DNA of 38,470 nucleotides from Emticicia sp. (GTDB lineage: Bacteria > Bacteroidota > Bacteroidia > Cytophagales > Spirosomataceae): positions 1 to 38,470 of the forward strand of contig JALQYE010000015.1 in NCBI GenBank assembly GCA_023254245.1, read 5' to 3'. The notes under the pieces are model-generated. The model saw only the letters and a list, made by a program, of their open reading frames with translations. It had not been told where the DNA came from and made no database searches. Position 1 is the stretch's first letter. Each line of letters starts with the position of its first letter. Below are positions 25,312-35,363 of this stretch, in pieces. The position numbers and the translations under genes are program-made.

Positions 25312-26403
25312 TCAGTTCACTAACTCTTTATAGGATTTTCTCATGATTATAAAAATTAAGCATAAGAAAAAGCCAACTAATGCTCCTTTTTGTGTATTTC
25401 CACCAACAGTGTAAGTACGTTGAATTAGTGGCAATCGAACTGGTTGTAAGACGGTGAAAAGAGGAGTTTGATTAATCAACTGCATTTTTATCTGTTCTAC
25501 CGCTGCTAATTGTTGATAATATTGGGTAGATACATAGTTATTACTACGATTCAACTGCATGGTTCGCATAGGTGCAGTCGGGTCAACTGCATTTTGATTC
25601 TGAAATTGAGCGTTAGCCAATTGACGGTCAGTTGAACTTAACTTTCCTTCTAATTCCCGCAATCTTGACATCTGAATGTCATAAATTTTTCGGGTCTTTT
25701 GCGTTCTTACTTCCCCATAAAATTCTTCAAGGGTTTCTAAAAGTGTTTCTAACCAAACTTTGGTTAAAAACTCACTATTAGTAGTTGCCGACAAAACCAT
25801 AATCGAACCCATCTTATCAAGTGGTTGAAGTGCTGTTTGTGCTTCAAGTTTTTCGTAGATGGTAGAAAGCATGATATTCTCATCCTTCGTAAAATCGTTT
25901 GGTGATTTTGGTTTAAATTGATATTTAATTGCCTTATAGTTCGGTTCATGAAGGAAATCTCCTCCCCATTCTTTTTTTGCAATATCACTGCTATCTTTAT
26001 AGAAATTGATAAAAAGAGTTTTCTTTCCACCAATCAAAACTTCTTTCATCAAGGCTTTTTCATAGAGTGTTTTAGATGAAATCAATAAGCCAAAGTTTCC
26101 ACCACTAAACAAATCATTTGAGGTTGTTCCACCACCAATGCCAAAAGCTCCTGCAAGTCCACCAAAGCCACCTAAACCCATTTGTTGGCCTCCGCCTGCT
26201 TCTAAATTAAACTGAATTTCTCCTGTGTAATCTGTATCTTTTAGTTCTTTTACATCAAGCAAGATACTAATCAGTGTACCAAGAGCAATACTAATTAAAA
26301 GTAACCTCCATTCATTTCCAATGAGTTTGAAAATGCCAATTATTTTCTTTATTAAATCTTTGGTATTTATTTGCTCTTCTTGTATTGTTTGATATTCTGC
26401 CAT
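25312..26403 (-). CDS. Wzz-type polysaccharide co-polymerase / chain-length protein
   Basis: This 363-residue protein has an N-terminal transmembrane helix (about 31-48, EWRLLLISIALGTLISILL), a long periplasmic part with coiled-coil character (about 225-285), and a C-terminal helix (ALVGFFLCLIFIIM) preceded by a proline- and glycine-containing stretch (LPLIQRTYTVGG), the classic Wzz layout. There is no cytoplasmic tyrosine kinase domain. A Gly-rich segment (about residues 69-93) is exposed after the first strand. It lies 38 bases after the SLBB gene; the two probably form the trans-envelope path. Confidence 0.9.
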   Translation of the reverse strand: MAEYQTIQEEQINTKDLIKKIIGIFKLIGNEWRLLLISIALGTLISILLDVKELKDTDYTGEIQFNLEAGGGQQMGLGGFGGLAGAFGIGGGTTSNDLFSGGNFGLLISSKTLYEKALMKEVLIGGKKTLFINFYKDSSDIAKKEWGGDFLHEPNYKAIKYQFKPKSPNDFTKDENIMLSTIYEKLEAQTALQPLDKMGSIMVLSATTNSEFLTKVWLETLLETLEEFYGEVRTQKTRKIYDIQMSRLRELEGKLSSTDRQLANAQFQNQNAVDPTAPMRTMQLNRSNNYVSTQYYQQLAAVEQIKMQLINQTPLFTVLQPVRLPLIQRTYTVGGNTQKGALVGFFLCLIFIIMRKSYKELVN

Positions 26404-26441
26404 TTTACTTTTTCTCGATTTTAATTTACAACAACGCTCAA

Positions 26442-28922
26442 TTATTTAGATAATTGAAAAATAGCCAATACACTTAAAAACGTGGTAATTGTTCCAGCAA
26501 TGGTAGCAAATAGACCTTGTACTTGAGCAATTTGTTGTTGAGCTGTAACAGTTTTTTGTGGAATAATAATTTCTGAACCTGGTGCTACTTTTGGATAGAG
26601 ATTTACAAACAAGACTCTACGAGTTCTATCCACAGAGCCATTGGCATACAAGATATAAGATTTGCTTCTCAATGATTTCTTTGTAAATCCACCCGCATTT
26701 GAGATATAATTGATGAAGTTTTTATCATCTAAATATTTTACAGTAGTTGGATAAAGAACTTCTCCTTGTACACGTACAGTTTCAAGTCGTTTAGGGATTC
26801 TAATGATATCGCCATCTTGCAAAATCATATCTTCATTAGAACCAGGGTTTTGCATGATTTTAGTTAAGTTAATTCCGATTGAAGATACAGTTGTGGCATT
26901 AACATCTTCAACTTGTACAGCCTGATTTCCTCTAACACTATTGGTGATTTCTGTAATTGCTTTGCGGCGTTGGGCAAGTTCAATTTCGCTTAATTGAATC
27001 TGACGAACTAACGTAGCTCCTTCTAAATATGCTTGTGGGCTTAAACCACCCGCTCTCTCAATTAAATCAGAAATTTTTTCAGTTTTACTTTTAATACCGT
27101 AGGTAGCAGGGAAAATTACCTCACCCTGAATTTCGGCAAAGGTTTGTTCGATATAATTTGGAGAACGACGAATAAAGATTTCATCAAATGGAAATAAAAC
27201 AAATTTATTTCCTGTTTGGTCAACTTTTAAGTCGGCATTGATATTGAAAGTATATGTATCCGAAATTTGAGCATTAGCTGCAGTTGGGTCAACATTACGT
27301 TTACGACGTACAACCTCAACTCTTGATAATGATGCAGATTCTGATAAACCTCCAGCTTTTACCAATACATCTTCAATAGTCATATTTCTCAAGAATGGCA
27401 TCTCTATTCCATCAATAGCAGCAGGATTATTTAATGCTCCTTGAATACGCACGTAAGCAGGCTCTGTCAAGTCAAAAATAGAAGGAATTGTAATAATATC
27501 TTCACGTTTTAGTACTACATCAGCTGACTTGCCTTTTACGATATCATCATAATTAACCGAGATATTCTCAACAATCATATCTTCACGAGTGCGTATAATT
27601 GAAATTCTTCCAACTAAAGCTTCTCCTTTCAGACCTTCTGCTGATTTAATTAATTGTGAAAGTGTTGGGCTGGTTTCTAAAGAATATTCACCTGGACGGA
27701 AAATAGCACCGTTTACGGCCACCATATTTTCAAAACGCTCTAAAACTCGTTCAATCACAACTGAATCACCAGATTGCATTTTAAAAGTCGGGAAATCTGC
27801 TTCTAATACGTCTAAAAGTTTTCTCTCACGTGCCGTGTTTCTATAAACTTTCAATCGATGATGATAGGCATAAGGTGCAAATCCACCTGCGTACTCAATC
27901 AATTTATTAAGTTTTTCGTCTTCTAAAAGCTCAAATAAACCTTCTCTTTTTGTATTTCCTTTTACTGCAACTCGTGAAGTATAAGGCAACACTTGAATAA
28001 TATCTTGGTCTTGAAGAATTATATTGTTTTTAGTAAATCCATTCATTAAAAGTTCATAAATGTCGAATGTAGCAACAACACGATTACTTCTAATAATATT
28101 AATTTTACGGTACGTTCCAACTTCATTTGGGCCTCCACACGCATACAAGGCATTTTGCACTGTCGATAACGATGATAATGTGTACGTACCTGGAGCAATT
28201 ACTTCCCCTGTTACTGTTACTTTTATGCTACGAATATTTCCTAATGAAACATTTAAAAATGTGTTAGCTGGAAATCCAGAGTATGGATTCAATCCAATAT
28301 ATATTTTTGATAAACGACTTTTAAGTCTTTCTTTTGCTTGTTCGATTGTTGAGCCAGCTAAATAAATCAGACCTACTTTATCTAAGGTAATGTATCCATC
28401 AGCCGAGATAATTGGCTTATACATTACTTGAGAATAACCATAAATATCAATTAGAAGTTGGTCGTTAGGGCCAAGAACATAATTACTTGGTGTAGCAATA
28501 TTTATAGCAGGTGTTGGGTCAAACTTTACGGTGTTAAATAAATTGTAGCCAAATATTCTTCTTCTGAGGGTAGCTTTAGCAGCATCTTGCTCGGTTTCTT
28601 GTTCACGAATAATTCTTAGGGAATCTTCTTTATTGATGGCTCGTTGGTCAGCAGGATTTGCTTGCACGTTTCTTGCGGCATTGGCATCAGTTGCATTCAA
28701 AGCTCGATTTTTGGCTGGTAGCGGCATATTGGGAGTTGCTTGATTCGCATTGCCAGTATTTGCAGGTATACCAGTCGGAATATTGGTTGGGAGGTTAGTA
28801 GGAATGGCAGTTGGGCCAGTAGGTGTAGCAACAGGATTTTGTCCAAATGTTTTGCTAAAAATCAGTATAAAAAGCGTAAATTTGAAAAAAAATTGTGAAA
28901 AACGAATCTTGCTTAATTTCAT
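26442..28922 (-). CDS. SLBB-domain outer-membrane polysaccharide export protein
   Basis: This 826-residue protein resembles the Wza/OPX family but is much longer. I chose the ATG at 28922, which begins a signal peptide (MKLSKIRFSQFFFK...SKTFGQ); an in-frame ATG at 29024 would add 34 polar residues before it. After a Pro/Asn/Ala-rich linker with repeated I/L-PT-N/G units there is a polysaccharide-export domain (YVLGPNDQLLIDIYGYS), then about six SLBB repeats, recognisable by openings such as VTGEVIAPGTY, VNGAIFRPGEY, IQGEVIFPATY and VQGEVLYPTTV and by closings AGG. A single hydrophobic segment ends the protein (FLSVLAIFQ). It is first in the operon and should form the outer-membrane outlet. 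Confidence 0.92.
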   Translation of the reverse strand: MKLSKIRFSQFFFKFTLFILIFSKTFGQNPVATPTGPTAIPTNLPTNIPTGIPANTGNANQATPNMPLPAKNRALNATDANAARNVQANPADQRAINKEDSLRIIREQETEQDAAKATLRRRIFGYNLFNTVKFDPTPAINIATPSNYVLGPNDQLLIDIYGYSQVMYKPIISADGYITLDKVGLIYLAGSTIEQAKERLKSRLSKIYIGLNPYSGFPANTFLNVSLGNIRSIKVTVTGEVIAPGTYTLSSLSTVQNALYACGGPNEVGTYRKINIIRSNRVVATFDIYELLMNGFTKNNIILQDQDIIQVLPYTSRVAVKGNTKREGLFELLEDEKLNKLIEYAGGFAPYAYHHRLKVYRNTARERKLLDVLEADFPTFKMQSGDSVVIERVLERFENMVAVNGAIFRPGEYSLETSPTLSQLIKSAEGLKGEALVGRISIIRTREDMIVENISVNYDDIVKGKSADVVLKREDIITIPSIFDLTEPAYVRIQGALNNPAAIDGIEMPFLRNMTIEDVLVKAGGLSESASLSRVEVVRRKRNVDPTAANAQISDTYTFNINADLKVDQTGNKFVLFPFDEIFIRRSPNYIEQTFAEIQGEVIFPATYGIKSKTEKISDLIERAGGLSPQAYLEGATLVRQIQLSEIELAQRRKAITEITNSVRGNQAVQVEDVNATTVSSIGINLTKIMQNPGSNEDMILQDGDIIRIPKRLETVRVQGEVLYPTTVKYLDDKNFINYISNAGGFTKKSLRSKSYILYANGSVDRTRRVLFVNLYPKVAPGSEIIIPQKTVTAQQQIAQVQGLFATIAGTITTFLSVLAIFQLSK

Positions 28923-29102
28923 ATCAATAACGTTATTTGTCGGATGACTTTCTCTTTTATTATTTTTACAAACGAAAAAGTTATGCAAAGTAACACAAGA
29001 TTTTTTATTTTGTTGCTGTTTCATGTTAAGTATGTATTAAAAAGAACTTTGGAATACAAAGTAAATGATAAAACCTCAAACTACAAAATATTCTAATAAA
29101 AA

Positions 29103-30995
29103 ATGGCTGAGATTAAAGAAGCAACGTATAACGAAGACAGTATTCGCTCACTTGACTGGAAAGAACATATCCGCCTACGCCCAGGTATGTATATCGGTAA
29201 ATTGGGCGACGGGTCGGCTGCGGATGATGGAATCTATGTATTGCTTAAAGAGGTGATGGATAATTGCATAGACGAATATGCAATGGGGTATGGAAAATCA
29301 ATCGAAATAAAACTCGACGAAGGTAGGGTAGAAGTACGTGATTATGGCCGAGGAATTCCGCTTGGAAAAGTGGTGGATGTGGTTTCAAAAATTAATACTG
29401 GGGCAAAATATGATAGCAAGGCATTTCAAAAAGCGGTTGGTTTGAACGGAGTTGGTACAAAAGCTGTGAATGCTCTTTCTACATATTTTAAAGTGCAGGC
29501 TTTTCGTGATGGAAAATCGAAATGGGCGGAGTTTAATAAAGGTGAATTGACAAAAGAATCTGAAATATCAGACTCTGACCAAAAAAATGGAACTCACGTA
29601 ATTTTTGAGCCAGATAATTCAGTATTTAAGAATTATCATTACATTCCGCAATTTGTTGAAGCAATGATTTGGAATTACTGCTATCTAAATGCTGGAATGA
29701 CGATTGTATTCAATAAACAAAAGTATATTTCACAAAATGGACTTTTAGATTTATTGAGAAGAAAAACCGATGAGGATTCTTTGCGTTACCCAATTATTCA
29801 TCTGAAAGGAGAAGATATTGAGGTGGCACTTTCGCATGGTAATCAGTATGGAGAAGAATATTATTCGTTTGTAAATGGCCAAAATACTACTCAAGGAGGT
29901 ACGCACCTTTCTGGATTTAAAGAGGCTTTAGTTCGTACCATTCGTGAACATTTTGGTAAAGATTATGCTCCCGAAGATATTCGTCAGTCAGTTATTGGTG
30001 CAATTTCGATTCGTGTGCAAGAACCTGTTTTTGAGTCTCAAACCAAAACGAAACTTGGTTCGGCTACAATTTCACCAGAACCTAACTCGCCAACCGTCCG
30101 AACGTTTATCAGTGATTTTTTGAAAGAGAAGTTGGATAACTATCTTCACATGAATTTGGCGGTGAAAGAAGCCATCAAGAAAAGAATTGAGCAGTCGGAG
30201 CGTGAGCGAAAAGAATTGGCTGGGGTAAGAAAATTGGCAAACGAAAGAGCCAAAAAAGCTAATCTTCACAATAAAAAATTGAGAGATTGTCGTTTTCATT
30301 TAGATGATGAGAAAAACGAAAAACGTTTCGATACAGTTATGTTTATCACCGAAGGAGATTCTGCCAGTGGTTCGATTACAAAGGCACGAAATCCAGAGTT
30401 GCAAGCGGTATTTAGTTTGCGTGGTAAACCATTAAACAGCTTCGGCCTTACAAAGAAAATTGTGTACGAAAACGAAGAGTTTAACCTACTTCAACACGCC
30501 CTTAATATCGAAAATGGTTTAGAAGATTTGCGTTACAATAAAATTATTATTGCGACCGATGCCGACGTAGATGGTATGCACATACGTTTGTTATTGCTGA
30601 CGTTTTTCTTACAGTTTTTTCCTGATTTAGTGCGTGAAGGACACTTATATATTCTTGAAACACCACTTTTTAGGGTTAGAAATAAGAAAGAAACTATTTA
30701 CTGCTATTCGGATGAAGAACGTCAAAAAGCCATAAGTAAACTTTCGCCAAAACCAGAAATCACCCGTTTTAAGGGCTTGGGTGAGATTTCACCAAATGAA
30801 TTTGAAAATTTTATCGGAGAAAATATTCGTCTTGAACCTGTAATTCTTGAAAAAGAGTCATCTATTCCTAAAATTCTGAGTTATTACATGGGTAAGAATA
30901 CACCTGAACGTCAGAAATTCATCATCGAAAACCTTCGTGTTGAAAAAGATGAAATTGATGAAGTTTTGGCTGAAATTTTAGATATAAAGGCATAA
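29103..30995 (+). CDS. parE: DNA topoisomerase IV subunit B
   Basis: This 630-residue type IIA topoisomerase ATPase subunit passes DNA strands with ParC to decatenate chromosomes. The GHKL ATP site shows [17 protein letters not shown] and [14 protein letters not shown]; the transducer lysine lies in the QTKTKLGS loop; the TOPRIM domain has [11 protein letters not shown] and DADVDGMH; and the tail is [12 protein letters not shown]. Length is that of ParE rather than of the longer GyrB. The GyrB/ParE split is judged on length and on the [19 protein letters not shown]-type TOPRIM; parC is not in the window. It is divergent from the polysaccharide operon over 180 bp. Confidence 0.93.
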   Translation: MAEIKEATYNEDSIRSLDWKEHIRLRPGMYIGKLGDGSAADDGIYVLLKEVMDNCIDEYAMGYGKSIEIKLDEGRVEVRDYGRGIPLGKVVDVVSKINTGAKYDSKAFQKAVGLNGVGTKAVNALSTYFKVQAFRDGKSKWAEFNKGELTKESEISDSDQKNGTHVIFEPDNSVFKNYHYIPQFVEAMIWNYCYLNAGMTIVFNKQKYISQNGLLDLLRRKTDEDSLRYPIIHLKGEDIEVALSHGNQYGEEYYSFVNGQNTTQGGTHLSGFKEALVRTIREHFGKDYAPEDIRQSVIGAISIRVQEPVFESQTKTKLGSATISPEPNSPTVRTFISDFLKEKLDNYLHMNLAVKEAIKKRIEQSERERKELAGVRKLANERAKKANLHNKKLRDCRFHLDDEKNEKRFDTVMFITEGDSASGSITKARNPELQAVFSLRGKPLNSFGLTKKIVYENEEFNLLQHALNIENGLEDLRYNKIIIATDADVDGMHIRLLLLTFFLQFFPDLVREGHLYILETPLFRVRNKKETIYCYSDEERQKAISKLSPKPEITRFKGLGEISPNEFENFIGENIRLEPVILEKESSIPKILSYYMGKNTPERQKFIIENLRVEKDEIDEVLAEILDIKA

Positions 30996-31006
30996 CATTC
31001 TAAATA

Positions 31007-31036
31007 TCGGTGGTTTTGGTTGCGTAAAACCACCGA
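31007..31036 (+). terminator. Hairpin after parE
   Basis: TCGGTGGTTTT (31007-31017) pairs perfectly with AAAACCACCGA (31026-31036) around 8 nt, 11 bases past the stop. It lacks a direct U-run, though TTTTGTT follows about 13 bases later. Confidence 0.5.
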
Positions 31037-31197
31037 TTGGAATAGAAAATTTTGTTATTTGTCTTGTTGTAAATTAGATTTAAGTAAAAATTAAGACGTT
31101 TAAAAAGACCTAATAGCAATTTTTTGTTATTTGTAAATAGCAAACAAATCCTATAATCAAAGAAATTTATTTATAACCAAACCAACCTCTTATTAAA

Positions 31198-32271
31198 GTG
31201 ACTCTCGACGAAGTTAGAAAAGATATTGATACCATTGACGACCAATTGCTCGTATTGCTCAATCAACGCATGAAACTCGTACATAAAGTAGGTGAAATTA
31301 AGCGTTCGACAAAAGCTATTATCTACCGACCAGAGCGTGAAAAGCAAATTCTTGACCGCATGAATGCTCAAAATGATGGTCCACTAAATAAGGAAGCCAT
31401 CGAAGCTATTTATTTAGAGATTTTTGCGGCTGCACGTAATATCGAATTACCCGAAAGAGTTGCCTATCTTGGTCCCGAAGGAAGTTTTACTCACCAAGCT
31501 GCCGAGAGTCGTTTCGGTGCAATGTCAGAATACATGACCTTGCCTACCATCAAGTCGGTTTTTGAGGCAGTTGATACTGGTAGAGCAAAATTTGGTGTTA
31601 TTCCTATCGAAAATAACCAAGAAGGTATCGTTTATGAAACCGTTGATTTGCTTAATGCAATGAATGTAAACATAGCTGCAGAATTGAAAATTCCTGTACA
31701 TTTTGCATTAGCTACTGAGGCCGAAAATCCTTCAAAAATTAAGCGTATTTATTCAAAAGATATAGCCTTTCGTCAGTGTAGAGGTTTTTTGAATAAATAT
31801 TTTGAACAAACCCATCCTGAGGAAATTCAAGTAGAGTCAACTTCTAAAGCGGCAAAATTGGCTGCTGAAGACCCTGAAAGTGCCGCTATTTGTTCGGAGA
31901 TTGCTGCTAAGCTGTTTGCATTACCTGTTTTGTTCAATAATATCGAAGATAATAGTCAGAACCGTACTCGTTTCTTTATTTTAGCGAAAGATTTTGTAAA
32001 TGCAAAAAGCGAAAACGATAAAACCACTATTATTGCTCGCCTACCAGATACCGACAAACCAGGTATTTTGGCTGCTTTCTTGCAAGATTTCAAAAAGTCA
32101 GGTATCAACCTAACTAAAATAGAAAGCCGCCCATATAAAGGCGATGAAGATTTTAATTTTTGGTTCTTTATCGAATTAGAAGGTTTCTACAAAGATGAAA
32201 ATGTAGAAAAGGTTTTCAAGAAATATAAAAACTCAATTAAGTGGTTGGGAAGTTATGTAAGAAACGCTTAA
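31198..32271 (+). CDS. pheA: Bifunctional chorismate mutase / prephenate dehydratase
   Basis: This 357-residue P-protein converts chorismate to prephenate and then to phenylpyruvate for phenylalanine synthesis. The start is GTG at 31198. Residues 1 to about 85 are an AroQ-type mutase (IDTIDDQLLVLLNQRM, RPEREKQIL), residues about 87-265 the dehydratase (YLGPEGSFTHQAA, PIENNQEGIVYET, NRTRFFIL), and about 280-357 an ACT domain (PGILAAFLQDF, KIESRP). The ACT motif ESRP is kept, so feedback by phenylalanine is likely. The dehydratase motif reads ENNQEG instead of the usual ENS-x-EG, a minor change. A strong terminator follows. Confidence 0.95.
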   Translation: MTLDEVRKDIDTIDDQLLVLLNQRMKLVHKVGEIKRSTKAIIYRPEREKQILDRMNAQNDGPLNKEAIEAIYLEIFAAARNIELPERVAYLGPEGSFTHQAAESRFGAMSEYMTLPTIKSVFEAVDTGRAKFGVIPIENNQEGIVYETVDLLNAMNVNIAAELKIPVHFALATEAENPSKIKRIYSKDIAFRQCRGFLNKYFEQTHPEEIQVESTSKAAKLAAEDPESAAICSEIAAKLFALPVLFNNIEDNSQNRTRFFILAKDFVNAKSENDKTTIIARLPDTDKPGILAAFLQDFKKSGINLTKIESRPYKGDEDFNFWFFIELEGFYKDENVEKVFKKYKNSIKWLGSYVRNA

Positions 32272-32409
32272 ACCAGTTCTGAATTCTGAGTTTATAGTTT
32301 TGAGTTCTCTTAGTTTTTTATGTTCAAAAATGACCATAAGCGGTTTGTAATAGCAGAAAAGTTGTATTAGTTCATTCTCAACTCAGAATTCAGAACTCAA
32401 GAAACTGGT
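32272..32409. repeat. Large inverted repeat after pheA
   Basis: AGTTCTGAATTCTGAGTT (32275-32292) is the exact reverse complement of 32380-32397, with an 87-nt loop; outside it ACCAGTT (32272-32278) matches AACTGGT (32403-32409). The left side also carries a partial second copy of the word TTGAGTTCT. It starts right after the pheA stop codon. Confidence 0.6.
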
Positions 32410-32422
32410 ACAATTATTGTTA

Positions 32423-32446
32423 AAAGGTGGGCGTTCGCCCACCTTT
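32423..32446 (+). terminator. Terminator of pheA
   Basis: AAAGGTGGGCG and CGCCCACCTTT form a G/C-rich stem with a tight GUUC loop, followed by CTTGTT. This is the strongest intrinsic terminator candidate on the plus strand. The remainder of the 381-bp convergent gap up to 32621 shows no ORF of note. Confidence 0.75.
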
Positions 32447-32621
32447 CTTGTTATAATACAATTCTGAAAAAAGATTTTCAGTTTGTTACCTCCCAATAAT
32501 TTTTGTTTACTGCTGGTACAGTCATTGCAACATAGTTTCCAAGATTTAATCGAAAGCTAATATTGACTTTGAAAATATTTTTAAGATTATTTCATGGAAA
32601 ATAAGTACAAAGCAGTTTGAC

Positions 32622-32649
32622 AAAAAACCACCTATTGGGTGGCTTTTTT
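32622..32649. terminator. Bidirectional terminator of the small membrane protein gene
   Basis: AAAAAA-CCACC-N5-GGTGG-C-TTTTTT gives a stem with A and T tracts on both sides. On the minus strand it lies 4 bases past the stop at 32653 and should end that transcript; it could also stop read-through from pheA. Confidence 0.75.
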
Positions 32650-32652
32650 GTT

Positions 32653-32886
32653 TTATTTCTTTCTAAAAATGGCTGCTAATGCAATGATTACCCAAACAAT
32701 ATTAACCGCTACAGAAGGGTAGGCATGATGTGCGTAGGTATTGATAATGAAGCAGATTCCTCCTACTAAGTTAGCCCAAATGTATTTACTATCTTTTGAG
32801 TCAAGTTTGCCTTGAATATTCAAAAAATAGGAGCCAACAATCAGGAGTGAGCCAATCCAGCCAATGATTTCTATAAATAATGTCAT
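32653..32886 (-). CDS. Small membrane protein, CBU_0592-like
   Basis: This 77-residue protein has three hydrophobic segments (about 3-20, 37-53 and 56-74). The pattern IIGWIGSLLIVGSYFLN, then YIWANLVGGICFIINTYAH, then VAVNIVWVIIALAA matches a family of small, widely distributed membrane proteins named after CBU_0592, whose function is unknown. It lies 29 bases after ribF on the same strand and has its own terminator. I assign no function. Confidence 0.75.
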   Translation of the reverse strand: MTLFIEIIGWIGSLLIVGSYFLNIQGKLDSKDSKYIWANLVGGICFIINTYAHHAYPSVAVNIVWVIIALAAIFRKK

Positions 32887-32915
32887 TGATTTAATTTCTT
32901 ATAAGGTGTAATTTA

Positions 32916-33845
32916 TTAAAGGCTTAAAATTTCTTTCGATTTTGTCTTATCAGCCAGAATTTGGGCCTTTAATTCGTCTAAACCGTTGAATTTCTGTTCA
33001 GGTCTGATATAATCTATAATCTCAACAGTTACGGTTTCGCCATAAATATCATCATCAAAATTAAAGATATTTACTTCTTGTGTTCGTCCGATTCCATCAA
33101 CAGTCGGGCGAGTACCAATATTCATCATTCCCTCGTGCCATTGATTACGGAAGAAAGTTCTGACCGCATAAACACCATTGGCAGGAATCAATTTATAAAA
33201 TTGAGAAACCTGTACATTGGCAGTAGGGAAACCAATTGTTCGGCCAAGCTGGCGGCCTTTCACTACAATTCCTGTGAAACTGTATTTTCTACCCAACAAT
33301 TCATTGGCCGAACTAACTTCACCAATCATTAGAGACTGGCGAATTTTAGTTGAACTAATTGTCAAATTTTCGATTTCTTGACGTGGAATTTCTTCAATTT
33401 CGATACCAAATAACTCTGAATTTGCCTTCAAATAATCAAAGCCACCTTCACGGTTTCGTCCAAATCGGTGGTCGTAACCAATAACTAATTTTTTTGTGCC
33501 GATTTGCTTCAAAAGAATATCTTTTACGTATTCTTCCGAAGTTAATTCCGAAAATTCACGAGTAAAAGGAATCACCAAAAGATGGTCAACTCCCTGATTT
33601 TCAAGTAATTCTATCTTTTCATCAATAGTAGAAAGTAGTTTTAAATCCTGACTATCTTTTGAAACAACTACTCTTGGATGCGGCCAAAAAGTAAGTACAA
33701 CTGATTCTCCGCCCGTTTTTTGAGCGGTTTCTCTTAAAATTTGAAGAATTTTCTGATGCCCCAAATGCACGCCATCAAATGTTCCGCTTGTAACTACGGC
33801 ATTTTTAAGAGCCTCAAAGTCTGCTAAATTATAATATACTTTCAC
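32916..33845 (-). CDS. ribF: Bifunctional riboflavin kinase / FAD synthetase
   Basis: RibF makes FMN from riboflavin and then FAD. The 309-residue protein has the N-terminal nucleotidyltransferase domain (TSGTFDGVHLGHQKIL at about 20-35, ISSTKIRQSL later) and the C-terminal kinase domain (GRTIGFPTANV, GVYAV, NIGTRPTV). Start is GTG at 33845, overlapping the truB stop codon by 4 bp (GTGA), so it is translationally coupled to truB. Confidence 0.96.
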   Translation of the reverse strand: MKVYYNLADFEALKNAVVTSGTFDGVHLGHQKILQILRETAQKTGGESVVLTFWPHPRVVVSKDSQDLKLLSTIDEKIELLENQGVDHLLVIPFTREFSELTSEEYVKDILLKQIGTKKLVIGYDHRFGRNREGGFDYLKANSELFGIEIEEIPRQEIENLTISSTKIRQSLMIGEVSSANELLGRKYSFTGIVVKGRQLGRTIGFPTANVQVSQFYKLIPANGVYAVRTFFRNQWHEGMMNIGTRPTVDGIGRTQEVNIFNFDDDIYGETVTVEIIDYIRPEQKFNGLDELKAQILADKTKSKEILSL

Positions 33846-34540
33846 TGCTGATTATTCAAATTTTCAAGTTGACTAAGTCTTTCAGGTACACTTTCTAAAA
33901 ACTGCTCAATCGTAAGCGAGTTTTCAATCTTAAATTCACCAATGCGGGTTCTACGCAATGAACTCATATAAGCCCCTGAACCAAGTAATTTACCAAAATC
34001 TCTTACCAAACTTCTGATATAGGTACCTTTAGAACATACAATTCTGAAAGCTATCTCTGGAAAATTGGCCGTATCAATATCAAATTCTTTTATTTCAACT
34101 TGTCGGGATTTGATAATTACTTCTTCACCCTTTCTTGCCGATTCGTAGGCTCGTTTGCCATTAACTTTAATAGCAGAGTGGGCGGGTGGAATCTGCTCTA
34201 TCACACCCGAAAGTTGACTGACTACTTGATTGATAGCCTCTTGCGTAATATGATTGATGGGGTATTCAGCATCAAATTCTGTTTCTAAATCTACTGATGG
34301 CGTGGTTTTTCCGAGAACTAATGTGCCTGTATATTCCTTTTCTTGTGCTTGGAAAGTATCAATTTGCTTGGTCATTTTTCCCGTACACAAAATTAATAAA
34401 CCCGTTGCCAGAGGGTCAAGCGTTCCTGCGTGACCTACTTTTTTATATTTTCCTGCCCAACGAACCTTATTCACCACATCAAAAGATGTCCATTTCAAAG
34501 GTTTGTCAATCAGTATTACTTCATTCCTTTCGTCTGTCAT
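33842..34540 (-). CDS. truB: tRNA pseudouridine(55) synthase
   Basis: TruB makes pseudouridine 55 in the T-loop of tRNAs. The 232-residue protein has the catalytic Asp at D42 in [12 protein letters not shown], preceded by [10 protein letters not shown] and followed by the [13 protein letters not shown] motif. It lacks a full C-terminal PUA domain, as is usual in short bacterial forms. Its start overlaps the uppP stop by 4 bp (ATGA) and its stop overlaps the ribF start, so the three genes are tightly coupled. Confidence 0.96.
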   Translation of the reverse strand: MTDERNEVILIDKPLKWTSFDVVNKVRWAGKYKKVGHAGTLDPLATGLLILCTGKMTKQIDTFQAQEKEYTGTLVLGKTTPSVDLETEFDAEYPINHITQEAINQVVSQLSGVIEQIPPAHSAIKVNGKRAYESARKGEEVIIKSRQVEIKEFDIDTANFPEIAFRIVCSKGTYIRSLVRDFGKLLGSGAYMSSLRRTRIGEFKIENSLTIEQFLESVPERLSQLENLNNQQ

Positions 34541-35328
34541 ATCACTTTCAAATCATAGCCAGCGGCCAAAAGTCCCAAAATTATTAAGCCAACCACAATG
34601 CGGTAGTAGCCAAAAACTTTAAAACCATATTTTTGTAAATAACTAATAAAAAACTTGATAGCGGCCATTGCCACAATAAAAGCTACAATATTTCCGATAG
34701 CGAGTAGCTGTAATTCATTTGTAGAGAACGTAAGTGTACCCGCCTTAAATGCTTTCAAAAGCTTATAACCAGAGGCTGCAAACATGGTAGGAACTGCCAA
34801 AAAAAATGAAAATTCAGCCGATTCTTTGCGTGAAAGTCCTTGAAACATTCCACCAATGATGGTTGCCGCCGAACGAGAAACACCAGGTATCATAGCAATA
34901 CACTGAAAAAGACCAATTTTTACAGCATCAATGTAAGTAATATCTTCTTTAGTAGCTTTTTTCTCAAAATATTTATCAATAAAAACCAATATAATTCCGC
35001 CCAGAACCAACATAATTGCCACTACGCCTACACTTTCGAGTAATTGGTCAATGAAATCGTTTAAAGCAAAACCGATTATAGCGGCTGGTATAAAAGCTGC
35101 TAATAGTTTTTTATAAAATTCAAAAGATTGAAAAAAACGTTTCCAATATAAAACCACCACCGAAAGTATTGCTCCAAATTGAATATTTACTTCAAAAACC
35201 TTCGTAAAATCAAGTTCGCTAATTCCCATCAACGATGAGCCAATAATCATGTGTCCAGTTGAGCTGATTGGCAAATATTCGGTGATGCCTTCGATGATAG
35301 CAAGGATAATTGCTTCAATAAAATTCAT
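34537..35328 (-). CDS. uppP: Undecaprenyl-diphosphatase
   Basis: UppP (BacA) removes a phosphate from undecaprenyl diphosphate, recycling the lipid carrier for peptidoglycan and surface polysaccharides. The 263-residue inner-membrane protein has the two signature regions [14 protein letters not shown] (13-26) and [13 protein letters not shown], which contain the catalytic Glu, Ser and Arg residues, and seven to eight hydrophobic segments. It is coupled to truB and follows DUF3098 after a 134-bp gap with a hairpin. Confidence 0.96.
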   Translation of the reverse strand: MNFIEAIILAIIEGITEYLPISSTGHMIIGSSLMGISELDFTKVFEVNIQFGAILSVVVLYWKRFFQSFEFYKKLLAAFIPAAIIGFALNDFIDQLLESVGVVAIMLVLGGIILVFIDKYFEKKATKEDITYIDAVKIGLFQCIAMIPGVSRSAATIIGGMFQGLSRKESAEFSFFLAVPTMFAASGYKLLKAFKAGTLTFSTNELQLLAIGNIVAFIVAMAAIKFFISYLQKYGFKVFGYYRIVVGLIILGLLAAGYDLKVI

Positions 35329-35363
35329 GGATTGTTAAAAGTTAAAGAGGGTAAATAAATACG

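Noticed and set aside
28923-29024. 34-codon N-terminal extension of the SLBB protein
   Set aside because: It would put a polar segment in front of a clear signal peptide.
31050-31134. 13-base direct repeat TTTTGTTATTTGT upstream of pheA
   Set aside because: It is low-complexity AT-rich sequence with a plausible chance origin; no operator symmetry beyond a weak ATTTGT/ACAAAT pair.
32594-32620. 8-codon ORF immediately before a terminator, like a leader-peptide attenuator
   Set aside because: No plus-strand gene follows; the terminator is better explained by the convergent minus-strand gene.
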